A stretch of DNA of 64,000 bases. It comes from Closterium sp. NIES-65. Lineage: Eukaryota > Streptophyta > Zygnematophyceae > Desmidiales > Closteriaceae. A model generated the notes under the pieces. It was not told the DNA's origin. It saw only the letters and a list, made by a program, of their open reading frames with translations, and ran no database searches. The position numbers and the translations under genes were made by a program. The stretch is taken from NCBI GenBank assembly GCA_948144175.1, contig CANXME010002160.1, positions 2,675,501 to 2,739,500 of the forward strand, in the 5' to 3' direction. The first letter of the stretch is position 1. Every line of letters begins with the position of its first letter. Positions 53,301-63,500 of this stretch are shown here, piece by piece.

Positions 53301-56257
53301 TCCGGTGGTGGGGGAAGGGAAGGAGTGCGGTAGGGGAAGAGGCGGTAGAAGGGGATTGACTCGTCGAACGTGACGTCCTGGGAGGACAGAACACGACGAG
53401 AGGAGGGGTGGTAGAACTGCCACCCTGGAGCGTCAGGGGGGAAGCCAAGGAAGACACAGGGAGCAGCACGAGGGGACAGCTTGTCCGAAGACAAGTCGCG
53501 GACAAACGCCCGAGATCCCCAGACACGGAACGCAGACGCATCGCCGACCTTCCCCGTCCACAGTAACACTGGGGACATCGCGGGCCGAGAGACCCTGGGG
53601 TGAAGGTTGAGCTGATGCGCCGCGTACCTCACCGCAAACGGCCACAGAAAATGGGGGGCAGCCGCATGCATCATGGACGTACGAGCGACATCCATGACCA
53701 TGCCAATGCGGCGCTCAGCAATCCCATTTTGCTGTGGAGAGTCCGGAAGCGTGAAGGTCTGGCGGATCCCCCGTGCACGACAGTAGTCTCGCAGAAGGCG
53801 AGAGGAGAACTCCCCGCCTCTGTCCGAGTGCAGACGCAGAACAGGAAAGTCCGAGCCGAAGCTCCTCCTGAGCTGGAGACGAGCCTCGCGGATCCAGTCG
53901 ATCAGCACCTCAGTGACAGCACCCTTGCTGCGCAAGGGGAGGACCGTGGTGTAACGCGAGTAGTCGTCAACAACCAACAGGAAGTAGCGCTCGTGACCCT
54001 GCCCACGGACGGGGGCTGGGCCCCACACGTCCATGTGAAGCGTCTGCAGAGGAGCCTCTGTCGGGGGGAACTGGGAGGAGTGAGGAGCAGCCCGGAGGCG
54101 CCCCTCGACACAGGGGACACAGGAAGGTCCTGGCCCGGAAGAAAGGGGAGGGAGAGACTGGGGAAGACGAGAGACAAGGACACGGGAAGCCATGCTCCGA
54201 AGACGGGGCAAGGAGGGGTGGCCCAGACGGTGGTGCCACAGGAGAGTCTCGTGAGACAGGAGGCGACACGAACAGGGGGCAGACTCAGGACCTGACCGGG
54301 ACGCAGCAGCAAACACCTGACCTGACGCAGCTACCTGACCAGACGCAAGGACAGGAGGAGACGTAGTGGTCAGGGTGTAGAGGCTCGACCCCGGCCGACG
54401 CGAGAACGTGGCCAGGTGCCGGCCTGTGCGTGCGTCCGTGCAGTGGGTCACCCGCTGACTCGCAGGAGTGAACTGGTGAACCCCCGCATCCTGTAGGTCC
54501 GCACCACTCACCAAGTTCGTCGAGAACGAGGGAAGGTACAGACCAGACAGGGTGCCCGAGGGGGCAGCCGGACACGGGAGGACAGTGGAGAAGTGAGAGA
54601 GGACAGGACCCCCAGAGGGGTCAGCCAGGGAGACCGCAACCGGCCGGCCAAGCGGCGTGAGGGTGGTGCGGTCTCGAAAGAAGGAGCGAGAAGCCCCGGA
54701 GTCAAGTGTGAAAGTGAGGGAGGACGAAGGCGACTCAGTACCTGAGAGCGCAGTCTCACCAGCACCTGAGAGCGCAGACGCACTGGCACCTAGAGCAGCA
54801 GCCTCACAAGCACCTAGCGCAGCAGTACCAATGCCCGGGTCGGGCGGGAAACACCGGTAACAGTCACCCTCCTCACTAATAGTCACAGCATACATAGCAG
54901 CAAGGATAGCATCAAAATCAAGATCAAAGATCGCTACACCAGCCCTAAGAAGCTCATCCCAGCGAGGGATCTCACTAGCCCCGGGGAACTGCTGACGCCA
55001 AGCGTCCGTCAGGCGGCCAAAGCAGCGCTGGGTGGGGTGGGCACCCCCACACTGCTCACCCGCGCGGTCGCCAGAGCGAAGGACGTAGGTACAAGGACCA
55101 GTACCCCCACCCCTCTGACGTCGAGTGTACCACTCACGGAGCTGCTGGGGCGGAGGGATGTCGCGCGAACGCTGCTGCTGCTGCTGCTGCTGCTGCGAGC
55201 GCTGACCACCACCACCGCCGCTCCGCTGCTGGGTACCGCCCCGACCAGCTCCACCTCCTCCGCCACCACCGCCTCCTCCGCCGCCGCCTCCCCCACCGTC
55301 ACCGCCACCACTGCCGCCACCACCACCGCTGCCGCCACCACCGCCGCCTCCTCCGCCGCTGCCACCACTACCACCACCACCCCCTCCACCACTCCCGCCG
55401 CCACCCCCACTCCCTCCGCCGCCTCCACCGCCACCTCCACCGCCCCCTCCAGCTCCACCCGCGCCCTTGCCCCCCTTGCCCTTGCCAGAGCGGCGTCTCC
55501 CACTAGGGGCAGACGCCGCGTCAACCGACTCGAGACCAAGCAGGTCGGCAGCAGCAGCAGAGGCAACAGAGGGCAGGAGGGGGGAAGGAGAGCACCCCTC
55601 AAAGATGGGGGTGCGAGGGTCACCACGAGAAGCTCGTACAGCGATGATGCTCTTCTCCGCCGCGAGGAGGGCCTTCTCGAGGATGTCGACGGTGAGGGTG
55701 GTGGGACAGACTGCGAGAAAGTGGTCCCTGACTACGCGAAGAGAGTCAGGGAGGCGCGCGACTACGTAGTAGAGAGTGATGTACATGGGGGGGGGGTTCT
55801 TGGCGCAGAACTCAGCAGGAAGGGCGGCGCGGTAGCGAGTGTCACTAGTGCGGAGGTGTGAAATGAGGTCAGCGACAGTGGGAAAGGCAGAGAGGTCAGG
55901 AAAGAGGTAGGGAAGCATGAGACGGCTCAGTGCAGCAGTGGCAGGGGAGGAGTAGCGCGCGACTACAGCGTCGTACAAGGTCTGAGCACTCTTGTACTGA
56001 CTAAAGTGCGCGCGCTCAGAGGTAGGGAGGTGGCGACGCACAGCAAGACGTGCAGCAGCATCGCGGGTGGCCCACTGAGAGCGCACAGTGGGATCAGCAT
56101 CAGCAGCAGGGGCAGGAGAGGCACCAGAAGTAAGGTCAAAGAGAGAAAGGCCGTCTGCTCTGTCGCACTGTAAGAACAGCTGCAGGTCGTCGACCCAGAC
56201 CTCAAAGTCAATGGCGCGACCCTCAGCGTCAAAAGCTAGGACACTAGGGGTAGCCAT
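50333..56257 (-). CDS. Copia B Gag-Pol polyprotein (about 1,974 aa)
   Basis: The start is chosen at MATPSVLAFDAEGRAIDF (56257), which matches the start of copia A. An upstream in-frame Met at 56326 lies in the leader. Order: Gag, a ~75-residue Gly/Ser tract (about 300-370), a noncanonical knuckle CTYVLRSGDRAGEQCGGAH ending in TQRCF, protease LDSGASRSFF near 518, integrase (LHMDVWGPAP, HSDRGGEF, QQNGIAERR), a degenerate Ala/Gly/Glu/Pro repeat linker, RT with YVDDLVFATA near 1646, and RNase H ending ADVFTKALAP. No stops or shifts: probably a competent copy. Confidence 0.96.
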   Translation of the reverse strand: MATPSVLAFDAEGRAIDFEVWVDDLQLFLQCDRADGLSLFDLTSGASPAPAADADPTVRSQWATRDAAARLAVRRHLPTSERAHFSQYKSAQTLYDAVVARYSSPATAALSRLMLPYLFPDLSAFPTVADLISHLRTSDTRYRAALPAEFCAKNPPPMYITLYYVVARLPDSLRVVRDHFLAVCPTTLTVDILEKALLAAEKSIIAVRASRGDPRTPIFEGCSPSPLLPSVASAAAADLLGLESVDAASAPSGRRRSGKGKGGKGAGGAGGGGGGGGGGGGGSGGGGGSGGGGGGGSGGSGGGGGGGGGSGGGGGSGGGDGGGGGGGGGGGGGGGGAGRGGTQQRSGGGGGQRSQQQQQQQQRSRDIPPPQQLREWYTRRQRGGGTGPCTYVLRSGDRAGEQCGGAHPTQRCFGRLTDAWRQQFPGASEIPRWDELLRAGVAIFDLDFDAILAAMYAVTISEEGDCYRCFPPDPGIGTAALGACEAAALGASASALSGAGETALSGTESPSSSLTFTLDSGASRSFFRDRTTLTPLGRPVAVSLADPSGGPVLSHFSTVLPCPAAPSGTLSGLYLPSFSTNLVSGADLQDAGVHQFTPASQRVTHCTDARTGRHLATFSRRPGSSLYTLTTTSPPVLASGQVAASGQVFAAASRSGPESAPCSCRLLSHETLLWHHRLGHPSLPRLRSMASRVLVSRLPQSLPPLSSGPGPSCVPCVEGRLRAAPHSSQFPPTEAPLQTLHMDVWGPAPVRGQGHERYFLLVVDDYSRYTTVLPLRSKGAVTEVLIDWIREARLQLRRSFGSDFPVLRLHSDRGGEFSSRLLRDYCRARGIRQTFTLPDSPQQNGIAERRIGMVMDVARTSMMHAAAPHFLWPFAVRYAAHQLNLHPRVSRPAMSPVLLWTGKVGDASAFRVWGSRAFVRDLSSDKLSPRAAPCVFLGFPPDAPGWQFYHPSSRRVLSSQDVTFDESIPFYRLFPYRTPSLPPPPDFLVPVPPPVDPPPPQVPAPSGVSQVDAVDPVEVTGDSGAAAGAEPGGADSGGAVRGGAEPGGATAEGAGPGGADSGGAVRGGAEPGGATAEGAEPGSAEPGGAVPGAAELGGAASGATGPRGAASGAAEPGVSPGAASRREPLSPQELREWFARRWRRAAGAGASSTVEGAGAAGRGAAGPAGPTGAGAVEGVGAETTAVCPRGGSPAGAAGGPAAGGVGGAGAAAEGAGAVPAESRAAARPRPYFVPLLQQVLGLSPPVECPQPVQSQSLLEPSSPLPAPSPYTGPTGGLAERREPASRPASPVRAARASGRGSRERPPPVPGTHRMSLRPSTAPLRAPLPSPPGSSLPALADPESDSLRAASPTVTRLLATVVTDPSFESTVASALVAELVDFAARCRLDYAASLVAESASLCPPSVGGECALGTDVLEDRQEELQCLAAASPHLASVLLAPEGDPDALDIPTPRSYAEAVEGPYSSQWQAAMDAEMASWKSTGTYVDAVPPPGANIVSGMWIFRVKRPPGSPPVFKARYVARGFSQRQGVDYFQTFSPTPKMTTLRVLLHIAAQRDYELHSLDFSTAFLQGSLHEEIWLRRPPGFTGTFAPSTQWSLRRPVYGLRQALREWHDTLRTTLAALGFAPSTADPSLFLRADTSLPPFYILVYVDDLVFATADTARLAYVKSELLKRHTCTDLGELRSYLGLQITRDRAHRTITLTQSHMVQQVLQRFGFTYSSPQATPLSTRHSLSALPSDESVESSGPYPELVGCLMYLMTCTRPDLAYPLSILARYVAPGRHRPEHMAAAKRVLRYLCSTSGMGLVLGGRSPVVLTGHADASWADDQATKRSSQGYTFSLGSGSVSWRATHSSSVLSSSCEAEIYAGAMAAQELRWLTYLLTDLGEPPRSPPVLYVDNKAMLALCREQRLEHRTKHIALCYFLARELQHRGQLRLAYVASEANTADVFTKALAPCDHQRFCTRLGLVPVLPHLLSS

Positions 56258-56399
56258 GACAGCAGTAGAAGGTCTCACCAGACAGGACGGGTCGGGCAGC
56301 GCAGTAGCACAGCAGTACAGCAACACAGCAGCTCAACCGGCTCAGCAGCAACAGCAGCTCCGCAGGACCAGCGGCTCGGCTCCTCAGGCGGTGCAGGCG

Positions 56400-57140
56400 G
56401 CTCGGGCGGCGAGGGCGGCTCGGGCGGCTCGGGCGGCTCGGGCGGCGCGGGCGGTGAGGGCGGCTCGGGCTGTCAGCGACACAGGGCGGCCCGGGGCTGG
56501 GACGGGCGGCGCGCGGGCGATCAGGGGCCGGGACGGGCGGCGCGCGGGCGTCGAGAGGCCGGGACGGGCGGCCAGCGGGCGGCTAGGGGCCGGGGCGGCG
56601 GCGCGCGGGCGTCGAGGGGCCGGGACGGGCGGCCAGCGGGCGGCTAGGGGCCGGGACGGCGGCGCGCTGGCGTCGAGGGGCCGGGACGGGCGGCCAGCGG
56701 GCGGCTAGGGGCCGGGACGGGCGGCCAGCAGGCGGCTAGGGGCCGGGATGGGCGGCGCGCGGGCGTCAAGGGGCCGGGACGGGCGGCCAGCGGGCGGCTA
56801 GGGGCCGGGACGGGCGGCGCGCGGGCGATTAGGGGCCGGGACGGGCGGCGCGCGGGCGTCGAGAGGCCGGGACGGGCGGCCAGCGGGCGGCTAGGGGCCG
56901 GGACGGCGGCGCGCGGGCGTCGAGGGGCCGGGACAGGCGGCCAACGGGCGGCTAGGGGCCGGGACAGGCGGCGCGCGGGCGGCTAAGGGCCGGGACGGGC
57001 GGCGCGTGGGCGGCTAGGGGCCTGAACGGGCGCGCGCGGGCGGCTAAGGGCCTGAACGGGCGGCGCGTGGGCGGCTAGGGGCCGGGATGGGCGGCGCTTG
57101 GGCGGCTAGGGGCCTGAACGGGCGCGCGCGGGTGGCTAGG
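56400..57140 (-). repeat. GC-rich tandem repeats in the copia B leader
   Basis: More than 20 variants of a ~30-bp unit, GGGGCCGGGACGGGCGG plus CCAGCGGGCGGCTA or CGCGCGGGCGTCGA, between primer site and gag. The sequence is unrelated to the C-rich leader of copia A, but its position and size are similar. Confidence 0.9.
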
Positions 57141-57248
57141 GGCCGCAGGGCAGGCCGGAAAAAAAGTGAAAGCGAGGGCCCGGAGCGCGCTCCGGGCAGA
57201 AAAACAGTTTAAAGGTGGTGGGCCCTAAGCACAGTTCCCACGGGGGAA

Positions 57249-57262
57249 CCTGCTCGATACCA
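57249..57262 (-). other. Copia B primer binding site
   Basis: On the minus strand TGGTATCGAGCAGG starts at the base after the 5' LTR. It is close to the initiator tRNA-Met complement. Confidence 0.75.
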
Positions 57263-57370
57263 TGATGAGAATAGAACGAGAATGAATGAACTATGAATGA
57301 AGTGAGTACAAATAGGAAACCCTAACTGGTTGTACCCCCTATGGGATACCCCACTACAGCCTACACAATA
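57263..57370 (-). repeat. Copia B 5' LTR (26 bp shorter than its partner)
   Basis: 108 bp ending directly at the target duplication GAAAT. In minus orientation it starts TATTGTGTAGG rather than TGT. Confidence 0.9.
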
Positions 57371-60300
57371 GAAATGAAACCAGGAGAAAAGGGATTGGCG
57401 TATATCAGCCGATGTCGTGAATTGCGCGACAAGCTTCTTCGATGCGGAGGATCAATCTCTGAAGACGCCTTCGTGACAGTCATCATCGGTGGCCTCGGTC
57501 CTCAGTGGCGCGCCACCAAAGCAATTCTTCGAGCCCACGGAAGAATCTCTGAAGCAGCACTTTGCGCCGAAATCCACGCCGAGCAGCAGGACATGGACCT
57601 GCAAGAAGAAAGGCACAAGAAAAGGGCATTAGCACCGGAGTTCGCTTTCCATACTCAGCGACGACACAACAACTACAACAACCGACAGCAGCAGCCGAAG
57701 CCAGTACCTCCGTTTTGTCACATCTGCAAAACATCAGGACATCCACGCACGCATTGCCCGTCCCGTCAGACAACACCACAGCGACAACTGCGGCCTTCAA
57801 GCTCCCAAGTTGCTTCGACACAAGCAAGTCCGACAACCACGATTCAAGCTTCAACGACTTCAACTGGACAACCTGCACAAGGAGCAAGAAACATAGTCAA
57901 CTGCATGGTCAAGATAAACGATTCTTGCATAACAGAGTCACCACCCCACTACTCACCAGAAGAGGAGCTCGACAACAGGACGCCCCGCCGCGAATCACTC
58001 CACCCGAATCCGACTTACGCCGCCATCGCTCAAAGTGAACCGTCCGGCCAAGACACTTGGTTCTTGGATAGTTGCTGCGGGCAACACATGTGCTCGTCCG
58101 GACGCTTCGTACAGCGCGAACACCGACTCCAACGAGAAGTTGTCATCACGGTCGCCGACAATCAAAACCTGCGCACACGACGACAAGGAGTGGTACAGCT
58201 TCAGTCAAGAGAAACAAATGTCATACTGCACATGTCAAAGGTACTCATCGCTGAAGGACTCGGTTACAACTTACTGAGTGTTAGCCAGTTGATGGCGAAG
58301 GGGATTCACCTGGAAGCCGACAGCACCACCCAAGAGTTCAAGCTATACCACGGGAGAGGCGGTCTCTACATCGGGAAAGCAGTATTGAAGAACAATGTCT
58401 TCGTCCTCGACTTCGTTCCTGACCTGGGCACTGCAGACAGCGACGCCATCGTGAACTTTACCGACTGGACACACCCTCCGGATCTCGACCCCGACTTCAG
58501 CCCGGGAGGTTTCTGGTACTCCCACACTATCCCTGAAGCAGAACGAACACGAGCGTTAGCAACGATTCAACAAACACCAGAAGCAGAGACAACATCGGCA
58601 ACAGCAACAACATCGGCAGCAGCAACAACATCGGCAGCAGCAACAACATCGGCAGCAGCAGAGACAACATCAGCAGCAGCAGGAACAACGACACCAGTCA
58701 CAGTCGACGAAGCACCACCAACACCCGCGCAACAGCTGAATCCGACTCAACGTGAAGTCCACCAAAGCGCCAACTTCGTCGCCAGTCTTTACTCCAACTC
58801 CGACGCATACCAACGTTCACCCGGACACCGCGCCTCTGAAGAAATCTGGCACGCACGCACAGGACATCCAAGCAACACGGTTTTAAACAACACGATAAGA
58901 GCAGGAGTTCTTGACAAAGACTCTCTACTTCTACCCGACGGCAGAGAACTCCAAAAGGCACGAGGGACTTGCCTTATATGCCCCGAAGCTGACTTACCTC
59001 ATCGACCATTCGCTCCACATCACAACCCGAGCGCACCAGCGTACGCACCACTTGAAAAGGTTTACAGCGACATCCTCTACAATCGCGAACCAGGACAAGT
59101 CAACTACAACTACACCATCACCTTCATCGACGCCGCCACTCGATACGTCTGGCATCGTAACCTACCCAGCCGCGACATGGCGCTCGCAGCATTCGCCGCC
59201 TGGCTACCGATAGCAGAGAGAGAGTCTGGAACGCAACTGAAAAGCTTCCAGTCAGACGGAGGTGGCGAGTACACCTCTCACCGCTTCAAGCGGTTCCTGG
59301 CGGAAAGGGGGATCAAGCAACTCCTCTCCCTTCCCTACGCACATCAGCAGCAAGGTGTTGCAGAAAGAATGAACAGGACTCTGCAGAACAGCATGCGCAA
59401 ACTATTACGTGGCATGCGGCTACCCAACAACCAGTGGCCAGCAGCAATGGACCATGCTGTCATACTGCACAACTTGTTGTCGTCGTCGTCACTCCCGAAC
59501 AACGCATCACCGCATCTGCTGTGGACAGGGAAGCAGGGCAGCACAAAAATGTTACGAGTTTTTGGGTGCATGGTACAGTACAGACCCCCAGAAGCACGAG
59601 CGGGAAGATTTTCGCAACGGGCACAGTGGGGACTACACCTCGGCATCGAGAAAAATTACAATGCGTGGAGAATCTTCGACGTCCACACAAAAGAAACAGT
59701 AGCAGCACGTGATGTGATCTTCTACGAACGACTCACCCTTCAGACGTACCTCGCCAACTTGCACGAGAATCAGGACCTCACCGGTGGCTTTCGTGGTGAC
59801 CGAGCCTTCGCGTCAGCAGCGGATGAAGCAGACTGGGATGAGCAGAACGTCGACAACGCATCGGAGGAAGCCGGACCTCTTCCGTACTGCTCCGTCGACG
59901 TGCCCATGGATGAGGAAAATCCTCGCGACAGTAACAACGCCGAAGTCTTCTACCATTTCGCCGACAATGGTTACGTAACACCTGCGACAGTCAACACCAA
60001 CGAAGCAGAAAGGGTAGGGCCAAATTTCATACCCGACCCAGAAGTGCGAGACGAAGCAGCTTATCCCGAGGATCCAGAACTCCCTCGATACTCACAGACT
60101 GGACTGCAAATCCTTGGTCTCGTCACCGCAGTCCATGGCGCCGCCATTCCTAAGGAGCCTGCGACGGTTCAACAGGCTCTGGAGGGGGAACATAGGGAGA
60201 AATGGCGTGAAGCCATGGACAAAGAGCTGAAGGCACTGGAGGAGCGCAACACCTGGAAAATCGTTCCCATCGGCGTAGCACAAAACAAGACTATCCTTAC

Positions 60301-60557
60301 CGGGAAGTGGGTCTTCCGTGTGAAGACCAAAGCTGACGGCACCATCGACAAATTCAAAGCTCGCTGGGTCGTACGCGGCTTTGACCAGGAGCACGGAAGA
60401 GATTACACCGAAACCTTCGCTCCGGTCAGCCGTCACACCTCACTCCGAATCCTCATCGCCGTCGCCGCCATGAAGAAAAAGAAACTGCGACAAATCGACG
60501 TCGCAAACGCATTTCTCTACGCACCTGTGGATGCAGAAATTGTCAGAATTTGTCTCG

Positions 60558-63500
60558 CTCTAGGTGCCAGTGAGTCTGTGTCCTCAGGTGCTGGTGAGTC
60601 TGCTCTCTCAGGTACTGCGTCGGCTCCGCCCTCTCTCACCTTCACTCTTGACTCAGGGGCGTCTCGCTCCTTCTTTCGAGACCGCACCACACTCACGCCG
60701 CTTAGTCGGCCAGTGGCGGTCTCCCTGGCGGACCCCTCTGGGGGTCCTGTTCTGGCTCGCTACTCCACTGTCCTGCCGTGCCCTGCGGTCCCGTCTGGCG
60801 CCCTCTCCGGTCTCTACCTCCCCTCGTTCTCTACGAACTTGGTGGCGGGTGCTGACCTACAGGATGCAGGGGTCGACTAGTTCACCCCTGCACGCCGACG
60901 GGACACCCACTGCACGGACGCGGACACGGGTCGACACTTGACCACGTTCACACGTGGGCCGGGGTCGAGCCTGTACACACTCACTGTTCCGTCTCCTCCT
61001 CCTGCGTCTGGTCAGGTAGCTGCGTCGGGTCAGGTGTTTGCTGCAGCGTCCAGGTCTGGTCCTGAGTCTGCCCCCTGCTCGTGTCGCCTCCTGTCCCACG
61101 AGACCCTCCTGTGGCACCACAGGATGGGTCACCCCTCCCTGCCTCGTCTCCGGGGCATGGCCTCTCGCCTTCTTGTCTCTGGCCTTCCCCGGTCCCTCCC
61201 TCCCCTTCCTCCGGGGCCTGGCCCTCCCTGTGTCCCGTGTGTCGAGGGTCGACTGCGGGCTACCCCTCACTCCTCCCCGTTTCCTCCGACGGAGGCCCCG
61301 ATGCAGACGCTTCACATGGACGTGTGGGGCCCAGCCCGCGTCCGTGGACAGGGTCACGAGCGCTACTTCCTGCTGGTGGTTGACGACTACTCGCGTTACA
61401 CCACAGTCTTCCCCTTGCGCAGCAAGGGTGAGGTCACTGAGGTGTTGATCGACTGGATCCGCGCAGCTCGTCTCCAGCTCAGGCGGAGCTTCGGCTCGGA
61501 CTTTCCTGTTTTGCGTCTGCACTCGGACAGAGGCGGAGAGTTCTCCTCCGGCCTTCTGCGAGCCTACTGTCAGGCACGAGGCATCCGCCAGACCTTCACG
61601 CTTCCGGACTCTCCACAGCAGAATGGGATTGCTGAGCGCCGCATCGGCATTGTCATGGACGTCGCCCGTACGTCCATGGTGCATGCGGCTGCCCCCCATT
61701 TTCTGTGGCCGTTAGCGGTTCGGTACGCCGCGCATCAGCTCAACCTTCAGCCCAGGGTCTCCAGACCGGAGACCTCCCCAGCTTTGCTGTGGACGGGGAA
61801 GGTTGGCGATGCGTCGGCGTTCCGTGTCTGGGGATCTCGGGCGTTTTTTCCGCGACTTGTCTGCGGACAAGCTGTCCCCTCGTGCTGCTCCTTGCGTCTT
61901 CCTGGGTTTCCCCCCTGACGCACCTGGGTGGCAGTTTTACCACCCCACCTCTCGTCGTGTTCTGTCCTCCCAGGACGTCACGTTCGACGAGTCGGTTCCC
62001 TTCTACCGGCTCTTCCCCTACCGCACTCCGTCGCTCCCCCCCCCGCCCCTCTTCCTGGTCCCAGGTCCCCCCCCGGTAGACCCCCTCCCCCCTCAGGGTC
62101 CTGCCCCTTCAGGTGTGTCTCAGGTAGACGCGGTCGAGCCTGTCGAGGTCACTGGTGACTCTGGTGCTGCTGCGGGTGCGGAGCCTCGGGGTGCTGAGAC
62201 TGGGGGTGCGGAGACTGGGGGTGCTGAGCCTGGGGGTGCTGAGAATGGGGGTGCTGAGACTGGGGGTGCTGAGCCTGGGGGTACTGAGCCTGGGGGTGCT
62301 GCGACTGGGGGTGCTGAGCCTAGGGGTGCTGAGCCTGGGGGTACTGAGCCTGGGGGTGCTGTGACTGGGGGTGCTGAGCCTGGGGGTGCTGAGCCTGGGG
62401 GTGCTGTGCCTGGGTGTGCTGAGCCTGGGGGTTCTACGTCTGGGAGTGCTGCGCCTGCTGCTTCTGTTCCTGGTGGTTCTCCAGACCGTTCGTCGCGCCG
62501 CGAGCCGCTCTCTCCTCTGGAGCTGCGTGAGTGGTTTGCCCGGCGCTGGAGGCGAGCTGCTGGAGCCGGGGGTACTGCGGGTGCTGGAGGTTCCGTTGCT
62601 GCCGAGGGAGCTGGTACCACGGGTCCCGGAGGTGCTCGTACTGAGGGTACTGGAGCTGCCGGGCCCGGGGGTGCCTCTGGAGCTGGAGCTGCTGCGGGTG
62701 CTGGCGCTGAGGCTACGACTGTCGGTCCTACTGCGGGTACTTCTGCAGCTGCTGGTGGTGCTGGAGTTGGAGCTGCTCCTGGTGCTGGTGCTGCCTCTGG
62801 AGGTGTTGGTGCTGTCCCTGCTGTCTCTGGCGGTGCTGCGCGGCCTCGGCCGTACTTCGTTCCGCTCCTTCAGCAGGTTCTTGGTCTCCCGCCTTCCACT
62901 GGTCCTTCTCCTCCCGTAGAGTGTCCGCAGCCTGTCCCGTCACGGTCACAGTTACAGCCCGCCTCTCCTCTGCCTTCTCCTTCTCCCTACGCTGGTCCTA
63001 CTGGAGGTCTTGCTGAGCGTCGTGAGCCTGCGTCCCGCCCTGTGTCGCCAGTCCGAGCTGCTCGCACTAGTGGTCGCCCTTTGCGTCAGCGTCCTCCTCC
63101 TGTCCCTGGCACGCACCAGATGTCTCTGCGTCTGTCCACTGCTCCTCTGCGTGCCCCTTTGCCTTCTCCTCCTCAGTCTTCTCTTCCTACTCTTGCCGAC
63201 CCGGAGTCGGACTCTCACCGTGCTGCCAGTCCTACTGTCACGCGTCTTCTTGCTACTCTTGTCACTGACCCTTCCTTTGAGTCCACTGCTGCGTCTGCCC
63301 TAGTTGCTGAGCTGGTCGACTTTGCTGCTGCGTGTCGTCTGGACTACGCTGCCAGTCTTGTTGCTGAGTCTGCTGAGTCTGCTGAGTCTGCGTCTGCTGC
63401 GTCTGCGTCTGCCTGTCCTCCGTCCGTCGGGGGTGGCTGTGCTCTTGGCACGGACGTCCTTGAGGACAGGCAGGAGGAGTTCCAGTGCTTTGCCGCCGCT

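Larger units (their letters stand above)
49994..57370 (-). mobile_element. Copia B, full-length and recent
   Basis: The LTRs at 49994-50101 and 57263-57370 are identical over 108 bp, with the target duplication GAAAT (49989-49993, 57371-57375). The primer site TGGTATCGAGC abuts the right-hand (5') LTR. The left-hand LTR appears to continue to 50127 (TGTAAGAAC in minus orientation, next to the CTATGGGGGTG purine tract). The 5' LTR therefore lacks the first ~26 bp of its U3 end. The gag-pol ORF is intact. Confidence 0.95.
49230..60557 (+). pseudogene. Copia C gag-pol, interrupted by copia B and fused to copia D
   Basis: Gag starts MATNKERSSPNGSSG at 49230 and reaches a TAG at 49958. It is then split at 49993 by copia B and resumes at 57371. 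Removing copia B with one GAAAT copy restores the gag frame. Beyond it: a CCHC knuckle (CHICKTSGHPRTHC, near 57718), a protease motif with the unusual LDSCCGQHM near 58065, the integrase HHCC finger and D,D,E core (FIDAATRYVW, QSDGGGEYTS, QQQGVAERMN), and the start of RT (KWVFRVKTK, IDVANAFLY). At about 60557 the RT ends abruptly in copia D sequence, in the same frame. The family differs from copias A, B and D. Confidence 0.88.
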
